A stretch of 64,000 nucleotides of DNA from contig JAACJO010000012.1 of the NCBI GenBank assembly GCA_013368445.1, forward strand, positions 62,001 through 126,000, given 5' to 3'. Below the pieces are notes generated by a model, which was not told where the DNA came from, made no database searches, and worked only from the letters and a program-made list of their open reading frames with translations. The stretch comes from Leucocoprinus leucothites. Taxonomy: Eukaryota > Basidiomycota > Agaricomycetes > Agaricales > Agaricaceae. A program made the translations under genes and the position numbers. Of the stretch, positions 24,301-35,683 are shown in pieces; position 1 is the stretch's first letter; every line of letters begins with the position of its first letter.

Positions 24301-27126
24301 CGCTTGCAAATCTCAAGGTTGATCTCGCTATTGATTCAGGCACGAAACTTGACGATTACGCAACTGATCTCTCGTTCAAGCAAGTATTTATCCCCGCACA
24401 TACCGATCAGACTACTCTCTTCTTAATCGGTGCCGTTGCTGGTCCTGTCGCACAACACCTTGTGGATGGTTCCGTCCTGGCATTTTCAGAAGCTCAGATC
24501 ACAAACATCTCCAACGATGGCTTTGATCTCTCGCTCAAAGGTTCCCTCACAAATGTCGGACCTCTTGATGCACTGATTGAATTCACTGAACCTCTGACCG
24601 TGACCTGGCAAGGAAAACAAATCGCGGCCATTAGCCTCCCTTCTATTTGTGCTGCTGCTAATGACGGTGTCCCCAACTATCAAGCCCAAGGACATCTGAC
24701 AATCACACATCAGGACGACTTTACCTCGTTTGCGGAATTCTTGTTGCACAACGAAGAGTTTGAGTGGACGATCTCCACCGACAAGCTCCGGCTTCGTGCT
24801 CTGGGGACGATCTTTGATGGCGTGGTACTCGAAAAGAGTGTCTCGTTCAAGGCGTTTAACAACCTACCGGGCGTCTCCATTTCAAACTTCCAGCTTCCCT
24901 CGGATGATCCTGCTGGCGGTATCCATGTTGAAACTGACGCGAGTATTCCCTCTCCAGCGCGTGAGTACATACCTCTGTTTCTGGTGTTCGTTTATTTATG
25001 CCTTTTTCTACTCTCCCAGAGCTCGGCATCGAGCTCGGTCATGTCACTTTCGAGGCCTTCTTCCAAGACACTTTGGTCGGACGTGAGTATTCCGCATTCA
25101 TTCCCTTACAACCGGCTATTGACTTTTTTCATTTAGCTCTTGCCGCAGACGATCTCACGCTCAAGCCACAAGCTGTCGTGAACACACATCTCACTGGTCG
25201 CATTGTTCCTCAGAGCGGCAAGGATTTGGAAGTAATCGGACAACTTTTCTCCGAGTTTTTGATGGGACACAATTCGACTCTCATGACACGTGGTGATAGC
25301 GTTCAGCCGCCTGGTGCTGATGGCCCTGTGAATTGGTTGAGCACTGCATTCAAGACGCTGTCTTTAAGTGTCGTTCTCCCCGGACAGCAGTTTGACGTTA
25401 TCAAAGCCATCCAGCTCAACGATCTGGAGGTCACGATCAAAGAGCAAGACCAGACCTTTGCTCCACCTGCAAGCTCGAAGAACACTGTCGCTCAATACGC
25501 CAACCCGTTCGGATTCTCTCTGCAAGCCGTGGAAGCCGCCCAGAAACTCATTCTTAATGTTCAAGGCACTGATGTCGCAGAGGTGTGCACGCATTTTTAT
25601 ATCATCCACATGGATTCAATGATTGCTAACACGCTTCTTCCTTAGCTTGATCTTCCCAAACAAGAAGTCAATGGTGGTGTATCTACGGGCAATACTGTCG
25701 ATCTCGCGATCTCGTTCGAGAACAAACCTCTCAAGTCTCTCAATAATGCCGGGTTTGGACAATTGTTCGCAGGTGCTACGCTTATGGATGAGGTCAGCAT
25801 CGGGCTCAAGGGTTCGGCTGATGTTACGGCCAGGACTCCGATTGGTGATGTCCCGATTGCTGGAATTCCCATCGACGTGACTTCGAGTTTGAAGGGTATT
25901 GCGGCGTTCAACCATCAAGCCAAGTTGAGCAATGTCTCTGTTGCTGGAAGTGGTGGGAATGGTGGGAATGAATACATCGTTTCGCCATTGACGACGGCAT
26001 TGGAGAACCCATCGAATATCTCATTGAATACCGTTGATGTCGCGCTTCCCGTGATGCTCCAGGGAACCAAGATCGGCCGCGCTGCTATTAACGTGAGTTG
26101 TGGGGGACTATGTGTTTAGAGCACAACTAATTATTTCTCGCATAGGAATTCGACCTCGCTCCTGGTGAAAATACGTATGCGACCGAGTTCCACTACGAGC
26201 CTGACAATGCAAACGACACGACTGCACAAGGGTTCCTGACGCAATTCATTCAGAGCGGTGACACGCTCGATCTCACCATCAAAGGAGACGCGCAGAGCAC
26301 ACCCTTCGAATCGCTCCAAGCGGCTATGAGCGGTCTCACGCTCTCGACGCAGATCCCTGGGCTGAACCATCCCAACATTATCACCCATGCTCATGTTGTC
26401 ATCAGCCTTGAATCTCTCACTACGAACCTCGTGTCAGTGGACTTTGACGTTCAGAATCCTCTGGATACCGACATGGTGATTGAGTTTGTCCAGTCCAATG
26501 GTGGCGTCGACGGAACAACATATGCATTCTTCCGTCAAGCATTCGAGAACTTTGTCATTCCACCCGGGCAAACCGTCAACTCTGGTCTATTTGATAATGT
26601 CCTCCTCACTCAAGGTGCTCTAGCATCCCTAGATATCATCCCTCTTGGTGTTCTCGATATTGATGCGGCCAATACGGTCCGAATCGGGGGAACCAACGGA
26701 TATCAAATACCTTGGCTGAAGTTGTCGCAAAAGAATGTGCCTACGAGTTATGATCTCTCGCTTAGCTTGAAGAGTATTGCTGGGACGGTGGAAGGTTTGT
26801 TGGATAAGGCGAAGGATATTATTTTGGGACAGCATGATTCGAGTTCGGCGGTTTCGAGTACGAAGACGGTTAGTTCGCCTGCGACTGTTAGTGCGAGCGG
26901 GGATGGTGAAAAGCCGACTGTGACGACGGGTGGAGCTACTACATCGGAGAAGGCGGATGATGCTCCTGCAAAGACGACTGCGGCGGCGGCGGCAAGTGGT
27001 GGTAGTGGTAGTGGAGATGCGACACCAGATGCTTCCGACTCTGTGAAGGATGCACCCAAGGCTACGCCTGCACCTACGGACAAGGCTTCCCCTGCTGATT
27101 CGGCTCCTGCTTCGAACACTGCTTAA
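18392..27126 (+). CDS. Giant membrane protein with repeated DUF3712-like (LEA2-like) modules, about 2,600 aa
   Basis: The protein starts MEQSGPARRSSGFYDANYGS, then has a short T/A/G-rich cytoplasmic segment, basic KRRW and one membrane helix (about 18705-18810). It looks like a type II membrane protein with a very large extracytoplasmic part. That part is built from repeated beta-rich modules. A D/N-P-A-G-G-I motif ends a module at about 19420-19445, 22535-22555 and 24905-24925. Each is followed by a stretch with L-x-G-x-[IL]-x-P-Q/V and N-x-[FY]-L/V-x-G-x-x-S-D. The first half is split by many short introns, whereas one exon at 22944-24960 is 2,017 nt. The tail (26850-27120) is S/T/A/K-rich low complexity. 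DUF3712 proteins are common in fungi and have no assigned biochemical role; lipid or wall contact is only a guess. The stop is at 27124-27126. Confidence 0.8.
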
Positions 27127-27369
27127 TTCTTCAGACTTTTTTCTTCAAACTGATGGATACCTATTTACGAAATCACATTTTCTTTGACAGTAACGGACAT
27201 GCATGTATATTTCTTAATGCCCTTTTTTTTTTCTTGCCGATATAACCCTTCTCATGGTCTTGATGTATATAATGAGATCCTGTATATACCCTTTTCATGC
27301 ATTTGTAGCAAACAGAAATTGATCAACCTTTGTTTGGATAAAACGTGGAAAACAAAGTGATATTTGATA
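27127..27369. other. Convergent 3' intergenic region
   Basis: This lies between the stops of the DUF3712 gene (plus) and GPI18 (minus). It is T-rich on the plus strand with a run of T at about 27222-27232, consistent with overlapping 3' processing signals. No gene is seen. Confidence 0.4.
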
Positions 27370-28549
27370 TTAAGCAGGGGGTAAAAATGCAACCCAGAGA
27401 ACGACGGATACAATGCTCCAGATAAAAGCCCAAGGTAACCAGGCCCGAGAAGCAAAAGGATGTTGTTTCATTGAATTTGTGAGGATATATGCGGCAGCCC
27501 AGTAAGCGAACGGCATGGAAGGTGCCAGGCGAAGCACGATTTGGGTATGAGAAGCAAAGAGGAGTATGCATGACATTAGAAGGGCATGGATAGCATGTGG
27601 TGCGATTGAAGGGTTAAAGAACGGAGAAGAATTTGAAGCAGAAAATCCGAGGAAGTGTAAGAGGTAGCGAAGAGAGTAAGAAAAGAGTGCAAAGAGGGGA
27701 GGAAAGGCGATGAGAAAGTTGGGTAGCTGGCTAAGCGTCCAGTAGTTGAATAGCCCGATGTTCCAGTACCTGGCTTGAACGTGACTATAAACGAGAGGGA
27801 TAGTTTTGGTACACCATTCGGGTGGAGAGGTGGAGAGGCAAAAAGTAAGGTAGGCGGAAAAGTTGTGTGCAATAAAGGGTAGGAGGATCGTAGCCGAAGA
27901 GAGGATGGCTATAGCCAAAGAGGAGATGGGTGGGAATTGTTTTTGTTGGAGGTAGGGAAAAAGGGTGCCCCAGATGATGAAGCCGGCGAGGAAGAAGCCG
28001 TTTGAGCGAAAAGTGGACGCGAGGGTGAAGCAGAGTGTGGCAAGTAGCCATTGCTTACGCGTACAGCAGAGCATACCTAGCGAAGTTGTCAATATTTCAC
28101 AAAAGGTACAGAGTAATCGACTGACCTCTGTAGGAAAGGTAGGTAAAGAAAGGCTCAGCGTACGGTGCGAGGTAGAGCGTTGAAGGGCTAAAGGGGATGA
28201 GAGAGAGCAAGGCAGCAAGACGCGCTACAGCATCGTTTCCTAGATGGTGTCGAGACAACTCGTAAAGCGTCACAGTCGAGTCATATGCTAAAGCAGAGTT
28301 GAGGCAAAAGATGGCAAACGGCGAGAGATAGCGAAGAAGGAAGGGCGCGGCTGGGAGAAAGGCAAAGTGGTGTTCCCAGCGATAGCCGTGGGTTGCAATG
28401 TCGGTAAAGTGGAGGACATCCCAGCGCACAAAGAAGCCATTCTGTGCAGAAGCGTCGAATGGAGAGAGGGAGTATTGAGCAGCAAGGGCGAGTGCAGAGT
28501 AAAAGACTCTGGATGCGAGGACTTGGACGAGCATGAAAATGAATATCAC
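27370..28549 (-). CDS. GPI18: GPI mannosyltransferase 2 (PIG-V/Gpi18)
   Basis: Gpi18 adds the second mannose to the GPI anchor precursor in the ER lumen, using dolichol-phosphate mannose. The protein is a string of hydrophobic helices with family blocks: F-F-V-R-W-D near the N-terminus, followed by I-A-x-x-G-Y-x-x-E and A-F-L-P. It then has STFRSNGFF, P-P-E-W-C, QARYWNIGLFNYW and LPNFLIAFP. The single intron is 28077-28125, joining Y-L-S-Y-R-G to M-L-C-C. The stop is at 27370-27372. I take ATG 28549 (MIFIFMLVQVLASRVF), which supplies the first helix. An alternative start at 28613 would need an extra 5' intron and would overlap the start codon of the divergent gene. It converges on the DUF3712 gene. 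Confidence 0.88.
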
Positions 28550-28611
28550 GCGCCAACAACAACAGCAGCCAGCGATAAATACGTGATAAATTGGGCAGAA
28601 AATCGACGGCC
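28550..28611. promoter_or_regulatory. Very short shared promoter between GPI18 and the Pex24/dysferlin gene
   Basis: Only 62 bp separate the chosen start codons of the two divergent genes. At 28610-28615 a CCATGG palindrome supplies ATG on both strands, so the alternative upstream start of GPI18 would overlap the start of its neighbour. Transcription start sites must lie within this gap or inside the opposite gene. The regulatory role is inferred from position. Confidence 0.45.
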
Positions 28612-30245
28612 ATGGTTGAGGTGCTCGCTCACTTTGTTGACTCTGTGCCTCAGCCTCTTACCGACGCTCTTGTCCATCTCGCACCTGCTCTTGCCGTCGC
28701 TGCCCGGATTTCTCGCCTTGTGGCTTGGAATGACGACTGGTATTCCTCCTGTCTCGCCCTGGCTGGTTGGTGGCTTGTCTGTCTCGCAGCACCCCCACTC
28801 TTTCGCTATGCCTTTCCTGTCCTCACTGCTCTTTGCATTGGATGGACTGCGCGCCGCCAGCCACCGCCATTAGTCACCGAAACTGTGCTGCAGAACGCGA
28901 TTGCTGATCTGACAGCCTTACGCGGTGTACTCCCCACACTTTTCACTGTCTCTCTTCCACCTATCGCCCTCTTTCGCGCAGCTGCCATTCTTACCATTCC
29001 ATGGCTCATACTTACATATCTCGTGCCCAGCCGTCTTCTGGTTGCTATAATTGGCAGCCTTCTCATCTGCCATAGAGCACCCTGGGCTCGCATCCTCCGC
29101 TCTGTCCTCTGGAAAAGCGCTTTTGTGCGTACAGGCGTACATTCAGCTCAGGCTTTCCTTACAGGCCAACTTCTACCCGAGTTCGTGTCGTCAAATCAGC
29201 CTACACCAACAACACCCGCTCCCGTGCCATCCCTCCGTTTCCTCTTCACTGTATATGAAAACCAGCGATGGTGGATGGGTCTTGACTGGACAGCCGCCCT
29301 CCTCCCCTCGGAGCGTCCCTCTTGGTGTTCACCCGCCCTTCACCCCGTATCTCCTCCCACCGCGTTTACCCTCCCCGACCCAACCACTGTCTATCTTCCT
29401 GCGCCGGACGGCAAGTCCAGAATTAAACGTACCGCCATCTGGAATTGGGACGAATCAGAATGGCGTCTCCTCGTTCGCAAACAAGGCTCATCTCTCTCAC
29501 GTATTGAACGCCCCCCGCCTTCCATAGACGATTCTTCCCCTCTCACCCCCTCTTCCTCCACTGTTACCTCTAGTGGTAGTCGTCTTCTAAAGGCAGCTGC
29601 CAATAAGTTCAAGGAATCCTCCAACTCCATCACGTCGCCCCAACCTTCTTCGCCAAATTCCCCTTCTGCTGATCTACAAGATGCTAGTAATGATCAAGAC
29701 GATTCCGGTGAACCTTTAACCGATCCAGATGGCTGGATATACGGTGACAATAAGTGGGAAAGCCAGTCCCATCGCGGCGGCCTGGGCAAGGTCAGCCCAA
29801 CCTATCCATACCTTCGAAAAATTTGCTCAATCTCTATTTCTAGTACACCCGATACAGGCGTTGGACTCGCGTGGCCATAGTTAGTGAAATCGTCAATGTC
29901 GTTTCACCGGGCGAGACCGGCGTGTCCGATCCCTCCAAACAATCCCTCCCAGCGCGACCGAGCAAGACGCGTCGATCCACATCGTCGTCATCAACATCCC
30001 CCACTGCGAAACTGACCTTCTCAGACCCGAAAACCCAGTCACCGCTAGAATCCACTACCGCGACATTGAACACCGCAAGTAGTATGGCGACTCCCACTCC
30101 ATCTTCGACGTCGACTTCGACTTCTACGACTGCCGCCGCCGCTGCCGCCTCATCGCCGGATCCAGAAAGTCCCCTTCGACAACGGCTTCGTGCCGCTCTT
30201 TCCAAGTCTTCCATTTCTGGTGGAAATTCGACAACTTCTTCATGA
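28612..30245 (+). CDS. Peroxisomal membrane protein with Pex24/dysferlin (Pex28-32-like) domain
   Basis: Proteins of this family sit in peroxisome and ER membranes and control peroxisome number, size and contact sites. The N-terminal half has several hydrophobic segments. It is followed by the dysferlin signatures: FLFTVYENQRWWMGLDW, then WNWDESEWRL, and GWIYGDNKWE near 29732-29760. After one intron starting at the GTCAG after 29789 and ending in CTAG at about 29842, the frame resumes with YTRYRRWTRVA, completing the C-terminal dysferlin motif. Between the motifs is an S/P/T-rich linker. The tail is S/T/A homopolymer-rich and ends at the TGA at 30243-30245. Start ATG is 28612 in a CCATGG context. 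Which of yeast Pex28-Pex32 it matches cannot be decided here. Confidence 0.82.
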
Positions 30246-31717
30246 TGATCAATAACGCTAACAACATTCATGGGAAGATGCAAAGAACTTGTTCCTTTTT
30301 TTTTCACATGTCAAATTGTACTCTTGTTTTGTTTCTCCAACCCCCCTTCCTCCTCCGAACAGAAACAAATTGTTTAGCCTGCCTTGATTGGTCTTGTATT
30401 TATCGTGTGGTTCTCGGAGAACCGTAGCGCCGCGTCACCCGCCTGACTTGTCAAGCTCCGAGCGCTACTGGTCAGGTGTTGATGCTAGTGTCTGTGTAGG
30501 CGGGGGGAACATGAATGTGATTACAGAAAAAAGGTACAACGTGTTTATCATATGCTATTATCTAGTTACTCTTTGTAGGTAATGGGACGGGAAAATGGAC
30601 TTGGCGGTGGTACCTATCAGGATTTAACGGAGAAGGAAGACAAGGAATCCGGGGAAAATCCCACAATCGTTGTATAATCGAATGTTGAGGCCTGGGTGAC
30701 AACAATGAAACCCACGAGAAAGCGGAAGCGCAAGGGGCGGCGGGAGAAGAAAATGCGCAAAGGGCCGACAACCAATGCGATACATGTGTAGTACGGGTGC
30801 TGTTGACAAAATGGCCTGGGATGATAATTGGGGAAAGATTTATTTCCCTTGGAGAGATCTCGGCTCATGCACATGGACGACACTGTCGATGTCGGACAAG
30901 CGCGCGAGATCTTCAGAGTTTCGGTGATTATTATCCGCATCGCGGATTCTACTTGGTAGTGGGACTAGGATCTCCATCGCTTCCAACCAAGAGCTTGTCA
31001 TAAAGGGGCCATGACGCTTTCCTGCGTCACCGAACAAGAGCAAGAGCTGAATTGCAGCTACTACTTTTCCAGAGGTAAAATCGATCCCAGAATCGAGGAA
31101 ACCACTGGTACTACAACTTGAAAGGGATAGCTTGAACGGCTGAACAAAGTGAGAACCACATGTTGTGGCGAAGCCCAGTCTGACGAAATCGATAGTAATT
31201 TCCTCTTGGAATGTTCGAAAATCTGTCAGTGATGCTCGTCGCTTCCACGGTCGTCCGGATACCTTCATCATCATGGTGCTTGGTTCCCTCTTGTTCGTAG
31301 ACAAGGGCGTGAGTACTACACCATATCACCTACAAGAAACGGTCCCTTGATCATAAAAAGATGGTTGTTACTGGTATGACAGCTTCGATCTGGACAACCG
31401 ACTCAATACTGGTGGCTCGGATGTCCACAGCTGTGATATTAAAAAAGCGCTCTACGTTCATTAATACTACAACATGTAATTCATATATGCGGCATATATT
31501 CTATCATATGCTCGAGAGAGAGAGAGAAAGAAAAAACTAGGGCTACATTTGTTCACTGACCTGCAGTGGAAGAAGAAATCAACGAGTGAAACGTGAAGAA
31601 GAGTCCAATGCATAAATTGAATGAATGAGGGTATGTATATGCAAGAACGGTCGTGAAGAGTATGCGTCAAGTAAACCGAAAACCAAGTCAAAGAACCTTC
31701 CCAACGAGTCTGTCTCC
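30246..31717. other. Intergenic region of about 1.5 kb with one doubtful minus-strand ORF
   Basis: This lies between the convergent ends of the Pex24/dysferlin gene and the pheromone receptor. A minus-strand frame of 154 codons (30840-31304) is the longest open stretch, and a possible intron at its 5' end would extend it. I recognise no domain in it. I searched both strands for small pheromone precursors ending in a CaaX box (Cys, three codons, stop) and found no credible candidate. A GA-rich simple repeat lies at about 31513-31536. Confidence 0.4.
30840..31304 (-). CDS. Doubtful ORF, unrecognised (154 aa)
   Basis: This minus-strand open frame includes a moderately hydrophobic stretch with GKVVAAIQLLLLFGDAGK. 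A GTATCC donor and a GACAG acceptor near its 5' end (about 31220-31262) could form a small intron. No motif ties it to a known family, and the frame could be open by chance. I list it because it fills an otherwise empty 1.5 kb gap. Confidence 0.2.
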   Translation of the reverse strand: MSTNKREPSTMMMKVSGRPWKRRASLTDFRTFQEEITIDFVRLGFATTCGSHFVQPFKLSLSSCSTSGFLDSGIDFTSGKVVAAIQLLLLFGDAGKRHGPFMTSSWLEAMEILVPLPSRIRDADNNHRNSEDLARLSDIDSVVHVHEPRSLQGK

Positions 31718-33834
31718 TCAGACCCTGTCATAAACCGAATGCGCATCACGAATCACAGGCGACAAGTCCTCAGATATCACAGAGGCTCGAAGATCAAGAA
31801 AAGATCCATGAGGTGTAGGCGAAACCGAAACAGAGATCGGTATCGTTTGCCTTGGTGGTGTTCTTCGCTGCTGCTGTGCTAGCTGAGTGGATATCGACAA
31901 ACCACTACTAGGCGATGGGATTGTTGTATGATGGTAGCCAGGAAGTAATGCGGAAGGGGGAGGAGCAATCAAGCTTGCTGGTAATGAAGCTGCTGTTATC
32001 AAAGGCGATGCGTATACCAAATCTTTTGGTGGTACGGGTGGTGGTACTGGAGTTTTTGGTGAAAGTTGTGAGTATTCTGATATCGAGTCTGCCGTTACAT
32101 TCGTATGTGCTTCTGAATGCACAAACTCGGAGTGAGTGTCTTGATCATCGTCACTGTCATCACTCCCGAAATAAGAGGATCTGCGTCGAAGGCCACTGAC
32201 TGGACGTGGTGTTCCATCAACTCCTTCAACGACGAATCCTGGTATTGAACTACCAGTAAAGTCGGTAAACTGAGTCAAAGTACTCATGGCATCCACATCC
32301 GAGTGGAAGCTCGCTGGTCGAGTCTCTACTACCTCGGATTGCGGTATAGTCGTCGAAGACAACGGAGTCAAGCATCGGCTAGAGGTGTTGCCATGGAGGG
32401 TAGACTCCTGTCCGCTGGAAGTGAATGTCCCCTTCTTGGGAGATTGAAGAACGACCAATTTGACTTTACTTGCGAAAGCGTCAAACGAGTTCATCCAAGG
32501 CTCCGCCCCGTTCGTTTTGAATAATCCCCCGGCCTTCTCACCACCATGATTATACTTGCCACCCAGAGTCCTATCGCTTCCTCCATTCGAATTGCTGTAG
32601 AACCCAGGATTACTCACAACCTCCCTCACCGGCGTCACCCCAGGAATATGAGCCAACTTTAAACCCAGTTTACGCGCGAAAAAGTTGTATGCGAGTTTGT
32701 AGTTCTTAATCGCTTCGTCTGCAAAGCCGAAGAATGCAAAAAAGAGAAGACCACATGCGACCACTGTCCATCGAGCTCGTTCGATGTCTATTGCTTCTTG
32801 GCCAGCGCTCCGCCATAGCATTGCTGGAAATGCGTCAAAGCGGTTAAAGTCTGTTCAACGATGTTAAGACATGCGAAATGGGGAATTTGGGCTGTGTATG
32901 GGGACATACCGAAATGTGTTTCCTCCCAGGATATCCACGGCTGGACATCACCACGATGTGCGATAATAACATACAGGTTCACCGGGATGTCAAACAAGGC
33001 TTCCACCGCAGCCAAACTCATGAGTCTGATATATCGATTCGGAGTTGCGTGGTTGGTGCCGTTTGACAATATCTTTTTGAACTCGACATAGTTGCGTTTA
33101 AGGGTAATGATGCAGAGTACCGAATAGACGAATGCGATGACTGCGAGACCGAGTGGTGGGCCAAGAACAAGAGCATAAGCGAGACCGGTATTGTATGTTG
33201 TTGGCCAGCAACCGACGTCTTCGAAAATATCAAAACGATGTCCTTGGACTACAACATCTATAGTAGTCGTTTTCAAGATCAGGAAATCACATCAGTAGAG
33301 TAGTGGTATCCTACTCACGAAGGATCATGATGATCACTGGGATACCGACGCCAATAGCTAGGTCAACGAGCACACCTCTTCGTTTCTGCGGGACAGGAAG
33401 AGATGATTTTTCAGTACCACATGAAGAAAGCGGATACCACTATGCAGGTACACACCTCGGAAGCTGTCTTCGTCACAGTCGTGACGTTAACAATGTGATA
33501 CAACCGCCTATTGATACACAGAGCCGCAGCAGGTATTGCGACGGAAACCCCCACAAGAATCTTCGTGACTATATCACAGTAGATTGGTGCCCAGTTCACT
33601 GCGTTGCCGTTCCAGACGACAGAGTTGATGAAGAGTAAGAGATTAGAAAGGGATATCCATCCCATGTATATACATGTTCCCGTGTTCCAAGCTAGTCATG
33701 ATCACTTCGTTGAGCTGGTAAAGGAAGAGGACTTGTGGACCACACTCACCTTGTAAATGCCAGGCGAAGGGAATGATCGTCAAAATGAATGAAAGGAAAG
33801 AAAAGGCCGAAAAGACTTGGTTTGAAACTGCCAT
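31718..33834 (-). CDS. STE3: Ste3-type pheromone receptor (seven-transmembrane GPCR)
   Basis: Fungal Ste3-like receptors bind lipopeptide pheromones and signal through a G protein during mating. The protein starts MAVSNQVFSAF with helix 1 and continues IPFAWHLQ-AWNTGTCIYMGW. It has the family blocks NAVNWAPIYCDI, VAIPAAALCINRRLYHI, KRRGVLVD, VVVQGHRFDIFED (about 33215-33250), NTGLAYALVLGPP and RYIRLM. The FFAFFGFADEA block lies in helix 7 (about 32700-32740). At least four short introns separate these blocks; for example, a splice near 32860 joins ETHF to DFNRF. The cytoplasmic tail is about 280 residues, serine- and proline-rich, ending at the TGA at 31718. No pheromone precursor is found within the flanking gaps, so it may be a non-mating-type receptor-like gene rather than part of a B mating-type locus; that is inference. 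Confidence 0.9.
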
Positions 33835-33964
33835 GATTGATCGCCGATCGTACAAGGTTCTGAATTATATCACAGCTCAATTGTCAAATACGAGCCCAGA
33901 TAGAGGTGATGAGGAATAACAGGGGAAAAGGAAACGAAACCCTCTTCCTCGGAAAAGAAGATAA

Positions 33965-33982
33965 GGGGAGGGAGAGGGAGGG
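33965..33982 (+). promoter_or_regulatory. G-quadruplex motif upstream of the pheromone receptor
   Basis: The sequence GGGGAGGGAGAGGGAGGG has four G-runs with loops of 1, 3 and 1 nt, satisfying the usual G-quadruplex rule. It lies about 130 bp upstream of the receptor start codon, on the strand opposite the receptor coding strand. Any regulatory effect is inference. Confidence 0.45.
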
Positions 33983-34255
33983 TTGTAATAATATTGTCGC
34001 CCACAACGGCCAGCTTAAAACATTGATTCATCAGGTTTATACCTTGTATCCTGTTCGCACTTAGCTCCCTTGTATTCTTTGCAACAGGGCATTCCCAAAC
34101 GGGTTGCAACTTTGCTGTTTCCATATTTGGGTGGTCCTCCGTACAAGAAAAGTACAAGGACCTGACATATATGGTAAGCCCATTCATTGAAAGGGTGCAG
34201 GGAAAACAAATCCCTCCAATGCCTCAGAGACAAGGAGAGATTCAAACAAGGACTA

Positions 34256-35683
34256 TTAAGCGACATCCTCGTCGGAGAAGATTGCCGTCAAAGGTATGCC
34301 GTCTTCTCGAATGACGCCTCGATACATCCCCGGTGAGTTCATAGGCAGTGCAACTAGATTGGTTATATGTACGTCAGACGTCGTCGGTGCATCGCAATGC
34401 AAAGCGAAAGCAAATCACTCACCATTTCCTTCTGAGTCCAGGATAATGGCCCCTCCTTCACCCCCGTTCGCTGATAAATCCTTGGCAGCATGTTGCCCAG
34501 CTTCCTCAATAGATTCATCTCTATACTGAACTCTTCGAGCAATTGTGACAGCGGTGGCTAATCGTATGAAGTACTGGGGAGCTTCATTAGTATTCTTGTT
34601 TTCATAAACACCAGAAGGATTCACATCTCCATCTCCTGTCCCAGAAACTCCGAGAGCAGTCGGCTTGTGGCGTCCATGAATCTTGTCTAACAAGGTCTTG
34701 AACCAAGTAGTAGTTGTCGGTTTCCATTCTTCTGCCCAGAAGCCAGAGCCCATGTGTGGCGTGTCTCCAATCCTGCCAACGAGCTTGTTCGTGCGTCCAC
34801 CTGTTGAAGTCAAGGCCGCTATACAGCCGCGAACATCCAAGGCTACAGCTCCTACGGTGCCTTTGGGTAATTGATCAATGGGCGGGAGCTTTTCATGGGT
34901 ATCATCCGAGGGGTATGGCAGTGGTTCTTCGGGTAAGCCCAGTCCCCGACGATGCTCTCTCCAACGCCGTTCGGTATAGAAGTATGATGGGTCCACGAGC
35001 GTTTCTCCGAGAGAAGCACCAGTTTCTTCTGCAGTGATTCCGGAGACAAAGGGATGGTCGACTAAGTTCGGATGAAGGTATAGTGTACGGACGAGTTGAG
35101 AAGGGTTCTTGACTCTGGTCAAAAGAGTCGCAGAGACGCCTCGTCGCGTGGCGGGTATATGGGGATGAGAAGCTGGGGGCTTGGAGAGCATGATGGATGC
35201 CTCGAGTTCGTTCTAATTCAAGATTAAGCAAAATGGATCCGGTTGGGGTAAGAAACTCATACCTTTCCTGCTACATTGAACACGGCACCTTTACCGGCGT
35301 TGAACAACGGACAGTCTAGTCGGAAGTGAACTTAAACTCCATCCATCACACGATAACATCCCAGCAATCGAACCTTCCATTAGTGTTACTGCAGCCACGA
35401 CTGCATCCAGAGCCTCACCACCATTATGCAGAACTTGATATCCCTAAAAGAGAACAAATGACCTCGCTCTGAGAATAGAGCTAAGGAAGGGAGAAGCTCA
35501 GCTCACCGCTTCCAAGGCCGTTCTGAGCGCCTTTCTGTATGCCGCTCGTTGTTCTGGGCTGGAGGTTTCGCGAGTGATTGTGCCTGCTCCTCCATGTATA
35601 ACGAGGACGTATCTCTGATTCCCGTCAACAGGAGGCGACGAAGAGGCCAAAGGTAAGAGTGGAGACTTCTCTAGGGCAACCAT
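34256..35683 (-). CDS. Plant-type L-asparaginase / isoaspartyl peptidase (Ntn hydrolase)
   Basis: This enzyme family is made as a precursor that self-cleaves before a threonine, which becomes the nucleophile for hydrolysing asparagine or isoaspartyl peptides. The N-terminal exon has VLVIHGGAGTI. The next has GYQVLHNGGEALDAVVAAV, and then DCPLFNAGKGAVFN. The cleavage block is LPKGTVGAVALD, with the Thr codon at about 34856-34858. It is followed by the substrate-site blocks GGRTNKLVGRIGDTPHMGSG and GVSGTGDGD. The last exon gives VALPMNSPGMYRG and ends at 34256-34258. At least four introns are present. The start is ATG 35683 (MVALEKSP). An insertion rich in W/T/P between the G-S-G and G-T-G-D blocks is longer than in bacterial relatives. 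It is head-to-head with dynamitin. Confidence 0.9.

Noticed and set aside
30246..34255. Pheromone precursor genes next to the Ste3-type receptor
   Set aside because: A manual scan of both gaps on both strands found no plausible short ORF ending in a CaaX box; one C-I-F-P-stop on the minus strand near 30270 lies in 3' flanking DNA and has an atypical end.
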